Of a DNA stretch of 64,000 bases, positions 41,935 through 50,430 are shown one piece after another. Location: contig CALUVR010000001.1 in NCBI GenBank assembly GCA_944324285.1, positions 62,001-126,000 on the forward strand, in the 5' to 3' direction. The notes beneath the pieces were generated by a model. It was not told the DNA's origin. It did no database searches and saw nothing but the letters and a program-made list of their open reading frames with translations. Every line of letters begins with the position of its first letter. Positions within the stretch are counted from its first letter, which is position 1. A program made the position numbers and the translations under genes. This DNA comes from Candidatus Gastranaerophilales bacterium (GTDB lineage Bacteria; Cyanobacteriota; Vampirovibrionia; Gastranaerophilales; Gastranaerophilaceae).

Positions 41935-43395
41935 ATGTGTAATTTAATATCTATTATTTGTCTATATACTTTGTCTTTGCATGTTCTGTTTAAGAAAAAT
42001 CTTACAGAGATTTCATTGCGAACATACTCCCTAACCCTATTAATTGCAGCATTTTTGATATCCTGTATTTTCATTTTAATAAATTGTTTTGTACATAATA
42101 GTGAATACACATTTAGTATACTATTTTTCGTGTATTTTATACTAAATTTTTCAAGCCATGATTATAATAAAAAATCAAAGAGAACCTGGGCTTGTATTTT
42201 CGCATTATGTTTAGGCATTTTGTTATGTCTGGATATCTTAGTCTTTTCAAAATTCAAAATATTTACTTTGATTAATTCAATCCTTAAATATTCCGTATTT
42301 GCTGTGACGTTTATAGTATTAGCAGACTTAATAAAATCTGTAATCACTTTCAATGTAAATTGCTCAAAGAATGAAGAAAATTTACAAAGGGAATTTTATA
42401 ATCTCCTAGAAGGAAGGAAGGAAGGAAGCGTCCGTCCGGATATATATCATATAATTTTGGACTCTCACTCCGGTTTTGATGATTCAAGATTTGATAATAA
42501 CGAATTTAAAATGGAATTGCTAAAACGAGGTTTTAAAATCATTCTTGGTACAAAAGCCAATTACAATTTTACAAAACATTCTCTCCCATCAATTTTAAAT
42601 TTTGATTATCTTGAAAACTTTATAGAAACTCCATGGCATAATCAATTTAAGTCTTATTCACATTATTTTATAAATAGATTGCATTTTGTTTTGGCATCAC
42701 TGGGTTACGAGTGCAATATTTTATCGCATCACCACTTTAAACCAATACCCAAATTATCAAATACAAGCATTCACTACAGTTATTTATCAAAAAATTCAAT
42801 GTTAGCATTAAAAAACTTGGTGTGTTTTTATTTAAAAAATTTTATTAAATTTTATTATTATGATTATGTAACTGATATTAATGAAATTAATTCTTTATAC
42901 AAATTTACAAAAATTAACATATCTAATAGACCTACGTACAATTTTTTGCACTTTTTAGCACCACATGAACCGTTTTTATTTGATAGTCAGTTTAATTCCG
43001 TAAATAAAAAATATCATAATAATTTATCCTATTTTGAAGAGTACCAAAAGGGGATTAACAAAAAAGTAATTGCATTAATTGACGAAATTCAAGGGAAAAT
43101 GAAAGATAATTCTATAATTATTATTCACAGTGACCACGGCTCACCTTGTTTTGATAAATCCAGATATAAGATTCTTTTAACGGTCTATGATAAATCTGAT
43201 GTTCTAAAGCTGAATGATAATATAACACTTGTAAATTTATTTAGAATTGTTTTGAATAATCTCTTTAATCTGAATTTAAAATATCTGGATGAAAAATTCT
43301 ATCATTATTATTTTAATACAGGTGATATAAGTCCGGTAGATTTTAAATCAGAGGACTTTATCAAGTCTGAAAATAAAGATTGGTTCTTCGTTTAG
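41935..43395 (+). CDS. Membrane-anchored sulfatase/phosphotransferase-like protein with an internal GAAG repeat
   Basis: 486 aa. Four to five N-terminal membrane segments (1-145) are followed by an alkaline-phosphatase-superfamily domain. Its parts are PDIYHIILDSHSGFDD (first metal Asp), TKANYNFTKHSLPSILN (Thr/Ser nucleophile region), FLHFLAPHEPFLFD (metal His) and IIHSDHGSP. This architecture resembles enzymes that add or remove phospho- or sulfo-groups on surface glycans. Residues 159-165 (EGRKEGS) are encoded by five perfect GAAG units between membrane and catalytic parts. The next two genes, a small membrane protein and a methyltransferase, follow closely in the same direction. Confidence 0.7.
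   Translation: MCNLISIICLYTLSLHVLFKKNLTEISLRTYSLTLLIAAFLISCIFILINCFVHNSEYTFSILFFVYFILNFSSHDYNKKSKRTWACIFALCLGILLCLDILVFSKFKIFTLINSILKYSVFAVTFIVLADLIKSVITFNVNCSKNEENLQREFYNLLEGRKEGSVRPDIYHIILDSHSGFDDSRFDNNEFKMELLKRGFKIILGTKANYNFTKHSLPSILNFDYLENFIETPWHNQFKSYSHYFINRLHFVLASLGYECNILSHHHFKPIPKLSNTSIHYSYLSKNSMLALKNLVCFYLKNFIKFYYYDYVTDINEINSLYKFTKINISNRPTYNFLHFLAPHEPFLFDSQFNSVNKKYHNNLSYFEEYQKGINKKVIALIDEIQGKMKDNSIIIIHSDHGSPCFDKSRYKILLTVYDKSDVLKLNDNITLVNLFRIVLNNLFNLNLKYLDEKFYHYYFNTGDISPVDFKSEDFIKSENKDWFFV
42409..42428 (+). repeat. (GAAG)5 tetranucleotide repeat inside a coding sequence
   Basis: Five perfect tandem GAAG units in codons 159-165 of the sulfatase-like gene. Gain or loss of one unit shifts the frame ahead of the catalytic domain. 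In the sequence given the frame is open. Confidence 0.9.
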
Positions 43396-43444
43396 TAATT
43401 TGTTATTTTGTGCTATAATAAATTCAAGTAGAGAAAGGTTTTTT

Positions 43445-43678
43445 ATGATTAACAGATATTCAAAGTTTTATTTTTATATTTCATTAATTCCTTTAATTGT
43501 AATGTTAGCTTTACACTCTCAGCCTGCAGATGCTTATATTAATCCGGGATCCGGCAGCGATTTATTCCAGATAATATATAGCGGAATTTTATCTGTTTTG
43601 ATGTTTTTCAAGACTATATTCCTTAAAATAAAAGGTGTATTTATAAAAACTGATAATAAAGAGGATAAGTATGAATAG
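43445..43678 (+). CDS. Small membrane protein with PGSGS motif (77 aa)
   Basis: ATG at 43445 has AGAGAAAGG upstream. Signal-like N-terminal hydrophobic segment ending near PADA, then YINPGSGSDLFQ and a second membrane segment (IIYSGILSVLMFFKTIFL) with a basic tail. Small proteins with an 'AYxxPGxGS' motif and one further helix occur next to sulfatase-like and methyltransferase genes in other polysaccharide loci, as here. The exact role is unknown. It overlaps the next gene by 8 bases. Confidence 0.65.
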   Translation: MINRYSKFYFYISLIPLIVMLALHSQPADAYINPGSGSDLFQIIYSGILSVLMFFKTIFLKIKGVFIKTDNKEDKYE

Positions 43679-45035
43679 TGTAGAATCGTCATTCAGAGAT
43701 CCAAGCGGCTATGTGTTTGAAGAAGATAATGAGATCTATAGAACCGTAAATTATTGCTACAAGGAAAACTATGATTTTCTGTTGAGTTCGGGGTTGTGTG
43801 ATAATTTAGTTAAAAAAGGCTATCTGATTTCTCATGAGGAATTAGAAGAATCAAAATTCAAAGACGTTTATAAAGTCTTAAAACCCGTAAAAATTCCATT
43901 TATATCATATCCTTACGAATGGAGCTTTTCACAATTGAAAGATGCTGCATTATTAACTTTAAAGGTGCAGTACCTTGCTCTGAAATACGGTATGATTTTA
44001 AAGGATGCATCTGCATATAATGTACAATTTTTAGATGGTAAACCGGTTTTTATTGATACATTATCCTTTGAAATATATAAAGAAGGTCAATCATGGAATG
44101 GTTATAAACAATTTTGCCAGCATTTTCTTGCCCCGTTGCTTTTAATGTCATACAAAGATTTAAGATTAAATCAACTTTTAAAAACTAATATTGATGGAAT
44201 TCCGCTCGATTTGTTAAATTCTATATTACCTATTACCGCAAAGTTTGTTCCGAGTATATTTTTCAATGTCTGCGTGCAGGCAAAATTGCAGAAAGACTGC
44301 GAAAAAAGGGATATAGATTATAAGAAGAAATCACATATTACAAAACAACAGTTAGTATTAATAAATACAAAGCTTCAGGATTTGGTTAATTCTCTAAAAT
44401 TTCCGTTAAAGGATTCGGAGTGGGGTGATTATTATACTTTTACTAATTATGACAAAGCTGCCTTTGAATCTAAAAAATCAATCATAAATTCATATATAGA
44501 TAAAGTGCATCCTAAAACATTATGGGATTTTGGTGCAAATAACGGGTTGTTTACAAGATTGGCAAGCTCAATGGGCATAGAATCAGTAGCATTTGATATT
44601 GATCCGATAGCTTGCGAAAAAAATTATAATATGATAAAGAAAAATAATGAAAAATTCTTACTTCCTGTCTTATTTGATTTGACAAATCCGTCACCCAATA
44701 TTGGCTGGGCAAATAAAGAACGTGTAGAAATTTCATTAAGGCAAAAGCCAGATTTAATAATGGGACTTGCATTAATTCATCATATTGCAATTTCAAATAA
44801 TGTTCCTCTGGAAAGTATTGCAAAATATTTCTCGGCATTATCAGAATATATGATCCTTGAATTTGTTCCGAAAGAGGATTCGCAGGTTCAAAAGCTTCTG
44901 GCAACAAGAGAGGATATTTTTCCTGCTTATAATGCAGAAGGGTTTGAACTTGCCTTCTCAAAATATTATAATATTGTAGAGAAGAAGGAAGTGGTTAATT
45001 CAAAACGAATTCTATATTTGTTAAAAGCCATTTAA
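43671..45035 (+). CDS. Class I SAM-dependent methyltransferase
   Basis: 454 aa. Residues 1-230 are a helical domain of the type found in nodulation/surface-polysaccharide methyltransferases. The SAM-binding fold begins with LWDFGANNGLFTRLAS (motif I) followed by VAFDIDPIACEKNY (acidic end of strand 2). LIMGLALIHHIAIS corresponds to the motif IV region. It likely methylates a surface glycan or lipid carrier made by the neighbouring enzymes; the acceptor is unknown. Confidence 0.8.
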   Translation: MNSVESSFRDPSGYVFEEDNEIYRTVNYCYKENYDFLLSSGLCDNLVKKGYLISHEELEESKFKDVYKVLKPVKIPFISYPYEWSFSQLKDAALLTLKVQYLALKYGMILKDASAYNVQFLDGKPVFIDTLSFEIYKEGQSWNGYKQFCQHFLAPLLLMSYKDLRLNQLLKTNIDGIPLDLLNSILPITAKFVPSIFFNVCVQAKLQKDCEKRDIDYKKKSHITKQQLVLINTKLQDLVNSLKFPLKDSEWGDYYTFTNYDKAAFESKKSIINSYIDKVHPKTLWDFGANNGLFTRLASSMGIESVAFDIDPIACEKNYNMIKKNNEKFLLPVLFDLTNPSPNIGWANKERVEISLRQKPDLIMGLALIHHIAISNNVPLESIAKYFSALSEYMILEFVPKEDSQVQKLLATREDIFPAYNAEGFELAFSKYYNIVEKKEVVNSKRILYLLKAI

Positions 45036-45043
45036 AAATAATC

Positions 45044-46294
45044 TTACTTAAATCGGGATTTAAAGCTGTTTGAGGATAGCGGTTCTGATTGCTCAGGCTG
45101 TGATGCCAACACTGGAACTTGCTCTTCCTTATTTGCGGCAGGTTCTGGAAATTCATAAGTATATTCATTCTCAGTCCTTTTCAGTATTTCCGTCATGACA
45201 AGCGAACCTGCCTTATTAAGCGAGAATTCCGAAATGGATGATATAAACAAATTTTCTTCAAGATGAATTATATAGTCAAAATTCTCTCCGATTGCAGCCT
45301 TTGCCTGCTTTTCCGTAATCTTATCGCGTGCTGCCGAATTAGAGGCAATTTTTGTCACCGCAAGCATAGGAGAGTCTGCTCTCACTGTCGATATAATTGC
45401 AGAAACAGAAGATTTATTATAATAGCCATTATTGAAGTCATACACTAAATATTCAGGATTTTCTGCACTTAGGGCAGATATAAGATTTTGTAACTCTTCT
45501 TCCTCCAGTCCGCCGCAGATATAGCTTTTTTCTTCAAGAAATTTTGTGTTTTGCAAAAGTACGCTATTTTTAATGGCAGAATAAAATGACTCCAGATAAG
45601 AAGTTTTACCTGATTCAGAAGGTCCTGAGATTAGGAGGTTTTTCTTTTCGTTGATTAATGAAATAAGAAAATCGTAGATATTCTCATTAATTTTATTATG
45701 CTGGAGTAGAAAACCAAAATCGGTATTTTGTCTTGTCTTTTTATTAATCGCAATGAATGTATCTCCGACAGGTTGCATTACAAGCGTAATTATAAGGTTT
45801 CTATATCCGAATTTTAAAACCGGCTTATCTGAAAATATAGACGCCGCCTTTTTCAACCTTTCTGCAAGTTCGTTGATATCGCCAAGTTCAATATCAGAGG
45901 TCACATTTTCTTCATTTTTTTTTATTTTTAAAGGGTTATTTGCACGGATAAAAACTTGGGTTACAGAAGGCTCTGAAAGAACTGCATCAAGTGCGCCGAA
46001 ACCGTAAATTGAATTATAAAGCTTATCTGTTGCATTTATTTTATCATCGTTTGAAAGGTTAATGCCGGATTCTCTAACCCAATTTTCAAAAAATGATTTT
46101 ATCAGCCCTTTTTTCTCAGCTTCAGAGTATTCAAACCATACGGGGATTGTCGCGATTTTAGAAGAAAGTTTAAGCTTTAGCTCCACTTCAATAGAATTTT
46201 CAGCTGTTTGAGATGGTAGAACCGAATTTTCTGCTTCATATTCTTCAACTATATTCTGTGGTTCCAAACCTCTAAATCTGTCTTTAAATCCCAT
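45044..46294 (-). CDS. TadA/CpaF-like ATPase with degenerate Walker B
   Basis: 416 aa. The N-terminal helical part (WVRESGINLSNDDK...YGFGALDAVLSEPSVTQVFI) is that of CpaF/TadA secretion ATPases. Walker A is intact as GPSESGKTS. The expected Asp/Glu-rich Walker B (RIVxGEVRG type) is replaced by EYLVYDFNNG, and no conserved His box follows. It starts 3 bases after a TadZ/CpaE-like gene, but no TadB/TadC, secretin or Flp pilin is nearby. It may be a regulatory or vestigial member rather than a motor. Confidence 0.7.
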   Translation of the reverse strand: MGFKDRFRGLEPQNIVEEYEAENSVLPSQTAENSIEVELKLKLSSKIATIPVWFEYSEAEKKGLIKSFFENWVRESGINLSNDDKINATDKLYNSIYGFGALDAVLSEPSVTQVFIRANNPLKIKKNEENVTSDIELGDINELAERLKKAASIFSDKPVLKFGYRNLIITLVMQPVGDTFIAINKKTRQNTDFGFLLQHNKINENIYDFLISLINEKKNLLISGPSESGKTSYLESFYSAIKNSVLLQNTKFLEEKSYICGGLEEEELQNLISALSAENPEYLVYDFNNGYYNKSSVSAIISTVRADSPMLAVTKIASNSAARDKITEKQAKAAIGENFDYIIHLEENLFISSISEFSLNKAGSLVMTEILKRTENEYTYEFPEPAANKEEQVPVLASQPEQSEPLSSNSFKSRFK

Positions 46295-46297
46295 ATT

Positions 46298-47494
46298 TTA
46301 ACCTTTCAGAATATTATCTATACTGTTAAATGTGTTATTTGTGTATTTTTTTATAAGTTCATGCCTGTGAATGCTGTCTGACACATAAATTGCGAGTTCT
46401 TTATAACTTTGCGCTACATTTGAGGCAGGATTAATCTCTGATACCGGAACCCCTTTATTAATTGCAGCCATCATCGTAAAGTAGTTATTCGGAATTTTCC
46501 AGTAGATATCTTTATTCAGGACTTTTTCCGCATCTTCTGCTTTTATTTCGTCGTTTTCCATGTACCTATTTACAAGCACCTGAACCTTTTCGCTGCTGTA
46601 GCCGAGTTTTTCAAACAAATCAAGGCATCGCTGGCAGTTTCTAAGTGCCGGAAGGTTTATACAGGTTACAAGGAACAGCAAATCGGCATTATCAAGCGCA
46701 GTAATCGTCTTATCTCCGAAACTTGCGTCCGTATCAACAACTATATAAGAAAAACTGTCTTTTAAAATATCAAATAACTTTGATACCTGTTTTGCCGAAA
46801 TATCGTCCGCCTGCTTAAAATACGGCGGATCTGCAAGCACGTAAAGGCTTGTGTTTTTATATTTTTCAAGTGTGTTCAATAAAAAATCTTTGTTAATTTT
46901 ATCCAGATTTTTCAGCATATAAGATATATTAAAAGAAGGCTTTAAATCTAAAAATGTTGTAATATCGCCTAACTGGAAGTTTAAATCAATCAGAGCAACA
47001 TTTTCTTTAGTAGTTCTGGCAAGTTCGAGCGCTAAATTCGTTGCGACTGAGGTTTTGCCGATTCCGCCCTTGTTAGAGAAAATCGTTATCATTCTGCACT
47101 TATTAACTTTTTGATAATCGCAGTTTAACTGATTTTTTACTTTTTTTAGAATGTCAAAAAATTCAGATTTTATTACAGGTGAAGATATGACATCTTTAGC
47201 ACCCAGCCTCATAACGTTTATTATAAATTCGACAGTAGGGTTCTCAGTTACAGCAAGAATTTTACAATTCGGACAGTCTGAAGAAATCCGTGAAATCAGA
47301 TTGTCAAAGGATTTATCCTGCATATTTGCAATTAAGAAGGATTTTGGAAGAGAGGATAATGTATTATAAAGGTCAGAATCGTCCGCGAAATCTTCTAAAA
47401 CCTCAAATCCGCCGTATTCTTTTAAATACATAGAAAGAAGTTCTTTAAAACGACTCTCTTTAGAGAGGATGACTGTTGAAATATTTTCTGACAT
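46298..47494 (-). CDS. TadZ/CpaE-like protein: pseudo-receiver plus MinD-type ATPase
   Basis: 398 aa; ATG at 47494 chosen for its AGAAAGG SD. Residues 1-120 form a receiver-like domain in which the phosphoacceptor position reads LIANMQD, with Asn instead of Asp, so phosphorylation is unlikely. Residues 130-398 are a MinD/ParA-type ATPase with deviant Walker A SNKGGIGKTS and NVALIDLNFQLGDITTF, then VVDTDASFGD. TadZ/CpaE proteins position pilus assembly machinery at cell poles. Cotranscribed with the TadA-like gene 3 bases on. Confidence 0.8.
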   Translation of the reverse strand: MSENISTVILSKESRFKELLSMYLKEYGGFEVLEDFADDSDLYNTLSSLPKSFLIANMQDKSFDNLISRISSDCPNCKILAVTENPTVEFIINVMRLGAKDVISSPVIKSEFFDILKKVKNQLNCDYQKVNKCRMITIFSNKGGIGKTSVATNLALELARTTKENVALIDLNFQLGDITTFLDLKPSFNISYMLKNLDKINKDFLLNTLEKYKNTSLYVLADPPYFKQADDISAKQVSKLFDILKDSFSYIVVDTDASFGDKTITALDNADLLFLVTCINLPALRNCQRCLDLFEKLGYSSEKVQVLVNRYMENDEIKAEDAEKVLNKDIYWKIPNNYFTMMAAINKGVPVSEINPASNVAQSYKELAIYVSDSIHRHELIKKYTNNTFNSIDNILKG

Positions 47495-47547
47495 ACAAAA
47501 CCTTTCTATAAGAGAGTTTATCATATTTTGCGCAAATGAGCAAGGTA

Positions 47548-47727
47548 TAAAAAAGCCCTGTGCGAATGTGATTTTGTTACCTGCTAGGCTCGCAGGTGGG
47601 TGAGCGCCTCGATAAATCCGTTTCCTGCTGGCGAAGATAACTTCGGCGGGTATACTTCAATATCTGACAGAGTCAACTCTCCCTTTTATAATAAATGTAG
47701 GAACAAAATTGAACACCCGTACAGAGC
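47548..47727 (-). ncRNA. ssrS: 6S RNA-like structured transcript (about 180 nt)
   Basis: On the minus strand the predicted first base (47727) begins GCTCTGT, and the 3' end reads ACAGGGC followed by T6. The ends pair through GCTCTGT/ACAGGGC, CGGGTGT/ACATTCG and TTTTGTTCC/GGTAACAAAA, interrupted by small internal loops. Inside are CGAAG/CTTCG and ACCTGC/GCAGGT hairpins. A long rod closed end-to-end with a central open region, about 180 nt, is the architecture of 6S RNA, which binds RNA polymerase holoenzyme. Primary-sequence match to known 6S is not assured. Confidence 0.5.
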
Positions 47728-47733
47728 ATTAAT

Positions 47734-47762
47734 ATTATAACAGTTTTTATGAGAAATTACAA
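47734..47762 (-). promoter_or_regulatory. Promoter of the 6S-like RNA
   Basis: Minus strand TTGTAA (47762-47757), 17-base spacer, TATAAT (47739-47734). The expected start at about 47727 coincides with the first base of the closing stem. Confidence 0.7.
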
Positions 47763-47797
47763 CAATAAAACAATCAAAAACTACCTGATTGTGCTGC

Positions 47798-47877
47798 AAA
47801 AACAGGTGTATTTATTTTCTCAACACGCTCTCGCACATGCTCCCGCTATCGTTTCGAAAACAAATACACTTGTTTTT
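47798..47877. repeat. Long palindromic element, copy 1
   Basis: AAAAACAGGTGTATTTATTTTC and its near-complement GAAAACAAATACACTTG flank a core CTCAACACGCTC...CCCGCTATCG. A second copy with compensated arm changes is at 59835-59911. Confidence 0.75.
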
Positions 47878-47903
47878 GCTATATAAATTATAATATTCTA
47901 ACC

Positions 47904-49952
47904 TTACAATCTCATTGATAATGTTTCGGCAACCTTCTGTTCCATAGCGTCAGCCTTTTGAAGCGCTGCATTTGCAGGGGTCAAATCTTCGCCCGCATTT
48001 GGAACAATTGTACTTTCCGGGGACGGTATGTATGTATATGTCGGTTTTGATAATTTTTCAGGCTCCGTTACTTTCGGAATTGTTTCTTTATAAGGATTTC
48101 CGTTCTTTGCCATATTTAAAAGATTTGTAGGGCTGTTATTGCTTACGAATGGTTCATTCTTTTTCGGTGCAGCGGCTTGCGCCTGGGTCTGCATTTGCTT
48201 CTGGTATTCTTCTGCGAGTTTCTGCATTTGCGCCTGCTGTTCAGGAGTTAATTTATCCTGTGAACCTTCACTATCTTCATCAAGAACTGATTTTGTAGGT
48301 TTTCCAAAGAGGAAGTGAGAGATTTTTGTAGCGTTCTTTGCAACAAACGGGACTATAATCATCATAGGGATTGCAATTCTCATCGGAACACCGAGAAGGT
48401 TCTTAAAGAAGTTTCCGGATTTTCTAAAGAAGTTCATATTCCATTTTGCTTTTGATACGCGACCGAGAATTTTTTCGTTGCCGATGTTTATAAATCCGCC
48501 GATTTTCTTTAACAGACGGGTAATTGGATTTTTAACATTAGCTTTCAGAATATTTTTAAGTTCTTTTCTTCTGGCTTTATAGAGTGCTTTATCTGCGAGT
48601 TTTCCGGCTCTTACGTCTGCATTGAATGCTTCACGTGCTTTGTTGTAGGCTTCCACACCTTTTTTATCAAGCCCTGCGTATTTCATACCGCCGACTTTGT
48701 GCATTGCCCAGATACCAAACGGCATAGCCATAAAGTATGTGAAGTCATTGACAAATCTTTCCGACAAAGTTTTCCATTTTTCACCGCTTGGCGCTTTAAA
48801 CGCGTGGATTAACATATCGGCAAAGATACCTGCCTGCATTGCAACTGCCAGTTTACCGCCGGCAAACCTGTTTGTCGTACCTTCAAGGAACCAGCTGAAT
48901 GCCTTTGGTAAAAATCTTCCAAGCGCAGTTTTATTACCCTTGCCCATTGTTGCAATATATTTGTTATGATATTCACTCAAAGAAACACGTCTGCCGAATA
49001 GGTGAGATTTAATCTTACCCCAGGTTCCGTTTTTGCGCCAGATTGAAATTTTAAGATTTTTATCTGCTTTAGAAAGCGCGTCCATTACAGTTTTAGTATT
49101 GTCAATAAATTTACCTTTTATCGCTTCATAGGCTGCTTTGGATTTAAAGCCGAGTTTCTTAACCTTTAAATCATACGCAGCCTCACGTAAGCCTTCCATG
49201 CCTCTTGCGGAAGCAGTTCTAATAACATCATCCGTTGCTCCTAGAAGTTTAAGTTCTTCTTTTTGAAGTGCAAGCGCTTTTTCATCAAAAGATAAATTCT
49301 TGATTTTATTTACAAAGTCATCAATATATTTCTGGTCAACGCCGTATTGTTCAAGTTTCTGGTAAGAATTATACTTTCCGAGCGGAACATCAAAGAACAG
49401 AAGGTTAAGTTTACGTTCACGTCCGGATATCGGCTTTAAAAATTCTTCAAACACCTGTTCTGTATCAGAAGCGAGGAAACCTTCAACACCTTTTCCCGGA
49501 ACTTTAGCAAAGCTCCACTCAGGGCTTGTCTTATGGTTCTGGATAGCATAAGCTATATCGCTTTTCTTAGTAAGTTTCCACCAGCCGATTTTCATTTTTC
49601 TAAGGAAAGTATCAATTTTCTTTCCTAAACCTGATTTAGTTGAATTTGTCGCAACCTTATCGCCCCAGGCACCCATTTTGCCGAGAATAGTATCTTCATA
49701 CTTTCCTTCCATCATAGGGTTAAGCTTATCCATCCCCTGAGATATTCCGTACCATAAAGCTGTACCTACCCCGAGTGTTGCAAAAGGATTGGATTCATCA
49801 TCAGTTGATGCCTTTACACGGTTTGCAAGATATGAATTGTCAACAGACTGTTTAATCTTCTCTCCGTCAACATTCTGCATTCCTTGAAGCGGCTGTATCC
49901 CTGCCTGCATCGGTATATTCTGTCTTAAATTAATATTATTGTTACTAACCAT
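47904..49952 (-). CDS. Large lineage-specific protein (682 aa)
   Basis: It begins with a polar Asn/Gln segment (MVSNNNINLRQN). Long basic helical regions alternate with a few hydrophobic patches: FATLGVGTALWYGIS, FAGGKLAVAMQAGIFADMLIHAF, FTYFMAMPFGIWAMH and MRIAIPMMIIVPFVA. After residue 560 it is Gln/Pro-rich and disordered (QQAQMQKLAEEYQKQ, KPTYTYIPSP). No signal peptide, enzymatic motif or known domain is seen. It is divergent from the 56-aa gene at 50134, and both are preceded by the CTTTATATATA-type element. Function unknown. Confidence 0.65.
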   Translation of the reverse strand: MVSNNNINLRQNIPMQAGIQPLQGMQNVDGEKIKQSVDNSYLANRVKASTDDESNPFATLGVGTALWYGISQGMDKLNPMMEGKYEDTILGKMGAWGDKVATNSTKSGLGKKIDTFLRKMKIGWWKLTKKSDIAYAIQNHKTSPEWSFAKVPGKGVEGFLASDTEQVFEEFLKPISGRERKLNLLFFDVPLGKYNSYQKLEQYGVDQKYIDDFVNKIKNLSFDEKALALQKEELKLLGATDDVIRTASARGMEGLREAAYDLKVKKLGFKSKAAYEAIKGKFIDNTKTVMDALSKADKNLKISIWRKNGTWGKIKSHLFGRRVSLSEYHNKYIATMGKGNKTALGRFLPKAFSWFLEGTTNRFAGGKLAVAMQAGIFADMLIHAFKAPSGEKWKTLSERFVNDFTYFMAMPFGIWAMHKVGGMKYAGLDKKGVEAYNKAREAFNADVRAGKLADKALYKARRKELKNILKANVKNPITRLLKKIGGFINIGNEKILGRVSKAKWNMNFFRKSGNFFKNLLGVPMRIAIPMMIIVPFVAKNATKISHFLFGKPTKSVLDEDSEGSQDKLTPEQQAQMQKLAEEYQKQMQTQAQAAAPKKNEPFVSNNSPTNLLNMAKNGNPYKETIPKVTEPEKLSKPTYTYIPSPESTIVPNAGEDLTPANAALQKADAMEQKVAETLSMRL

Positions 49953-49969
49953 AGTCCTACCATTAACCT

Positions 49970-50008
49970 CTAATTATATATATAAAAACACCTGATTTTC
50001 AAAAATTG
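49970..50008 (-). promoter_or_regulatory. Shared promoter-like element (CAATTTT-N14-TTTTATATATATAA)
   Basis: Minus strand CAATTTT (50008-50002), 14 bases, TTTTATATATATAATTAG. Same spacing as the elements before 19985, 21012 and 3624, with T replacing C at the start of the second block. Confidence 0.45.
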
Positions 50009-50063
50009 ATTAAATTTTAGATATTTTGCCATTTTGTAAAGAAATGTAACGAGTTAAACAAAA

Positions 50064-50105
50064 ACTGAAATTCAGAAATTTGTATATACTTTATATATAC
50101 ATAAG
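50064..50105 (+). promoter_or_regulatory. Promoter-like element, TATATACTTTATATATAC variant
   Basis: TGAAAT followed by TATATACTTTATATATAC and a GAGAGAGA leader. Nearly the same arrangement occurs on the minus strand at 27150-27116. It drives the 56-aa gene. Confidence 0.4.
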
Positions 50106-50133
50106 AGAGAGATAAATAAGAGAGGCGATAAAG

Positions 50134-50304
50134 ATGGCAGTTAAGAATTTGAAAAAGATTGATAACCAGTTGAAAGATATGTATAAAGATCAAGTAACAA
50201 CTAACGTATCAAACAACGAGCCATTCAAAGACAGATCAGAAGTTTTGTTTGCACAGATGAACTTTATCGCAATGGCAAACAGACAGGCACTTCACCTTAT
50301 TTAA
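50134..50304 (+). CDS. Small protein (56 aa)
   Basis: Open frame starting MAVKNLKKIDNQLKDM and ending NRQALHLI, with AGAGAGG 7 bases before the ATG and a terminator about 95 bases downstream. Basic N-terminal half and a hydrophobic/Met-containing C-terminal helix (LFAQMNFIAMAN). Its codon use is clean. Function unknown; its divergent pairing with the 682-aa gene suggests a possible link. Confidence 0.6.
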   Translation: MAVKNLKKIDNQLKDMYKDQVTTNVSNNEPFKDRSEVLFAQMNFIAMANRQALHLI

Positions 50305-50399
50305 GATATCGGCGGGCTGAATTAAAGCCAATACCGATAGAAAAAGATTTTTCATTAAATAATATAACTCCAATTAATTTTTCCCCTACAAATTTTGCA

Positions 50400-50430
50400 C
50401 CTGATTTTTCCCCAAAAATCAGGTTTTTTT
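50400..50430 (+). terminator. Intrinsic terminator after the 56-aa gene
   Basis: CCTGATTTTT-CCCC-AAAAATCAGG followed by eight T. Confidence 0.85.

Noticed and set aside
47904-49952. Phage tail-tape-measure or structural protein
   Set aside because: Length and helical character alone suggest it, but there is no other phage gene nearby and the Gln/Pro tail is atypical.
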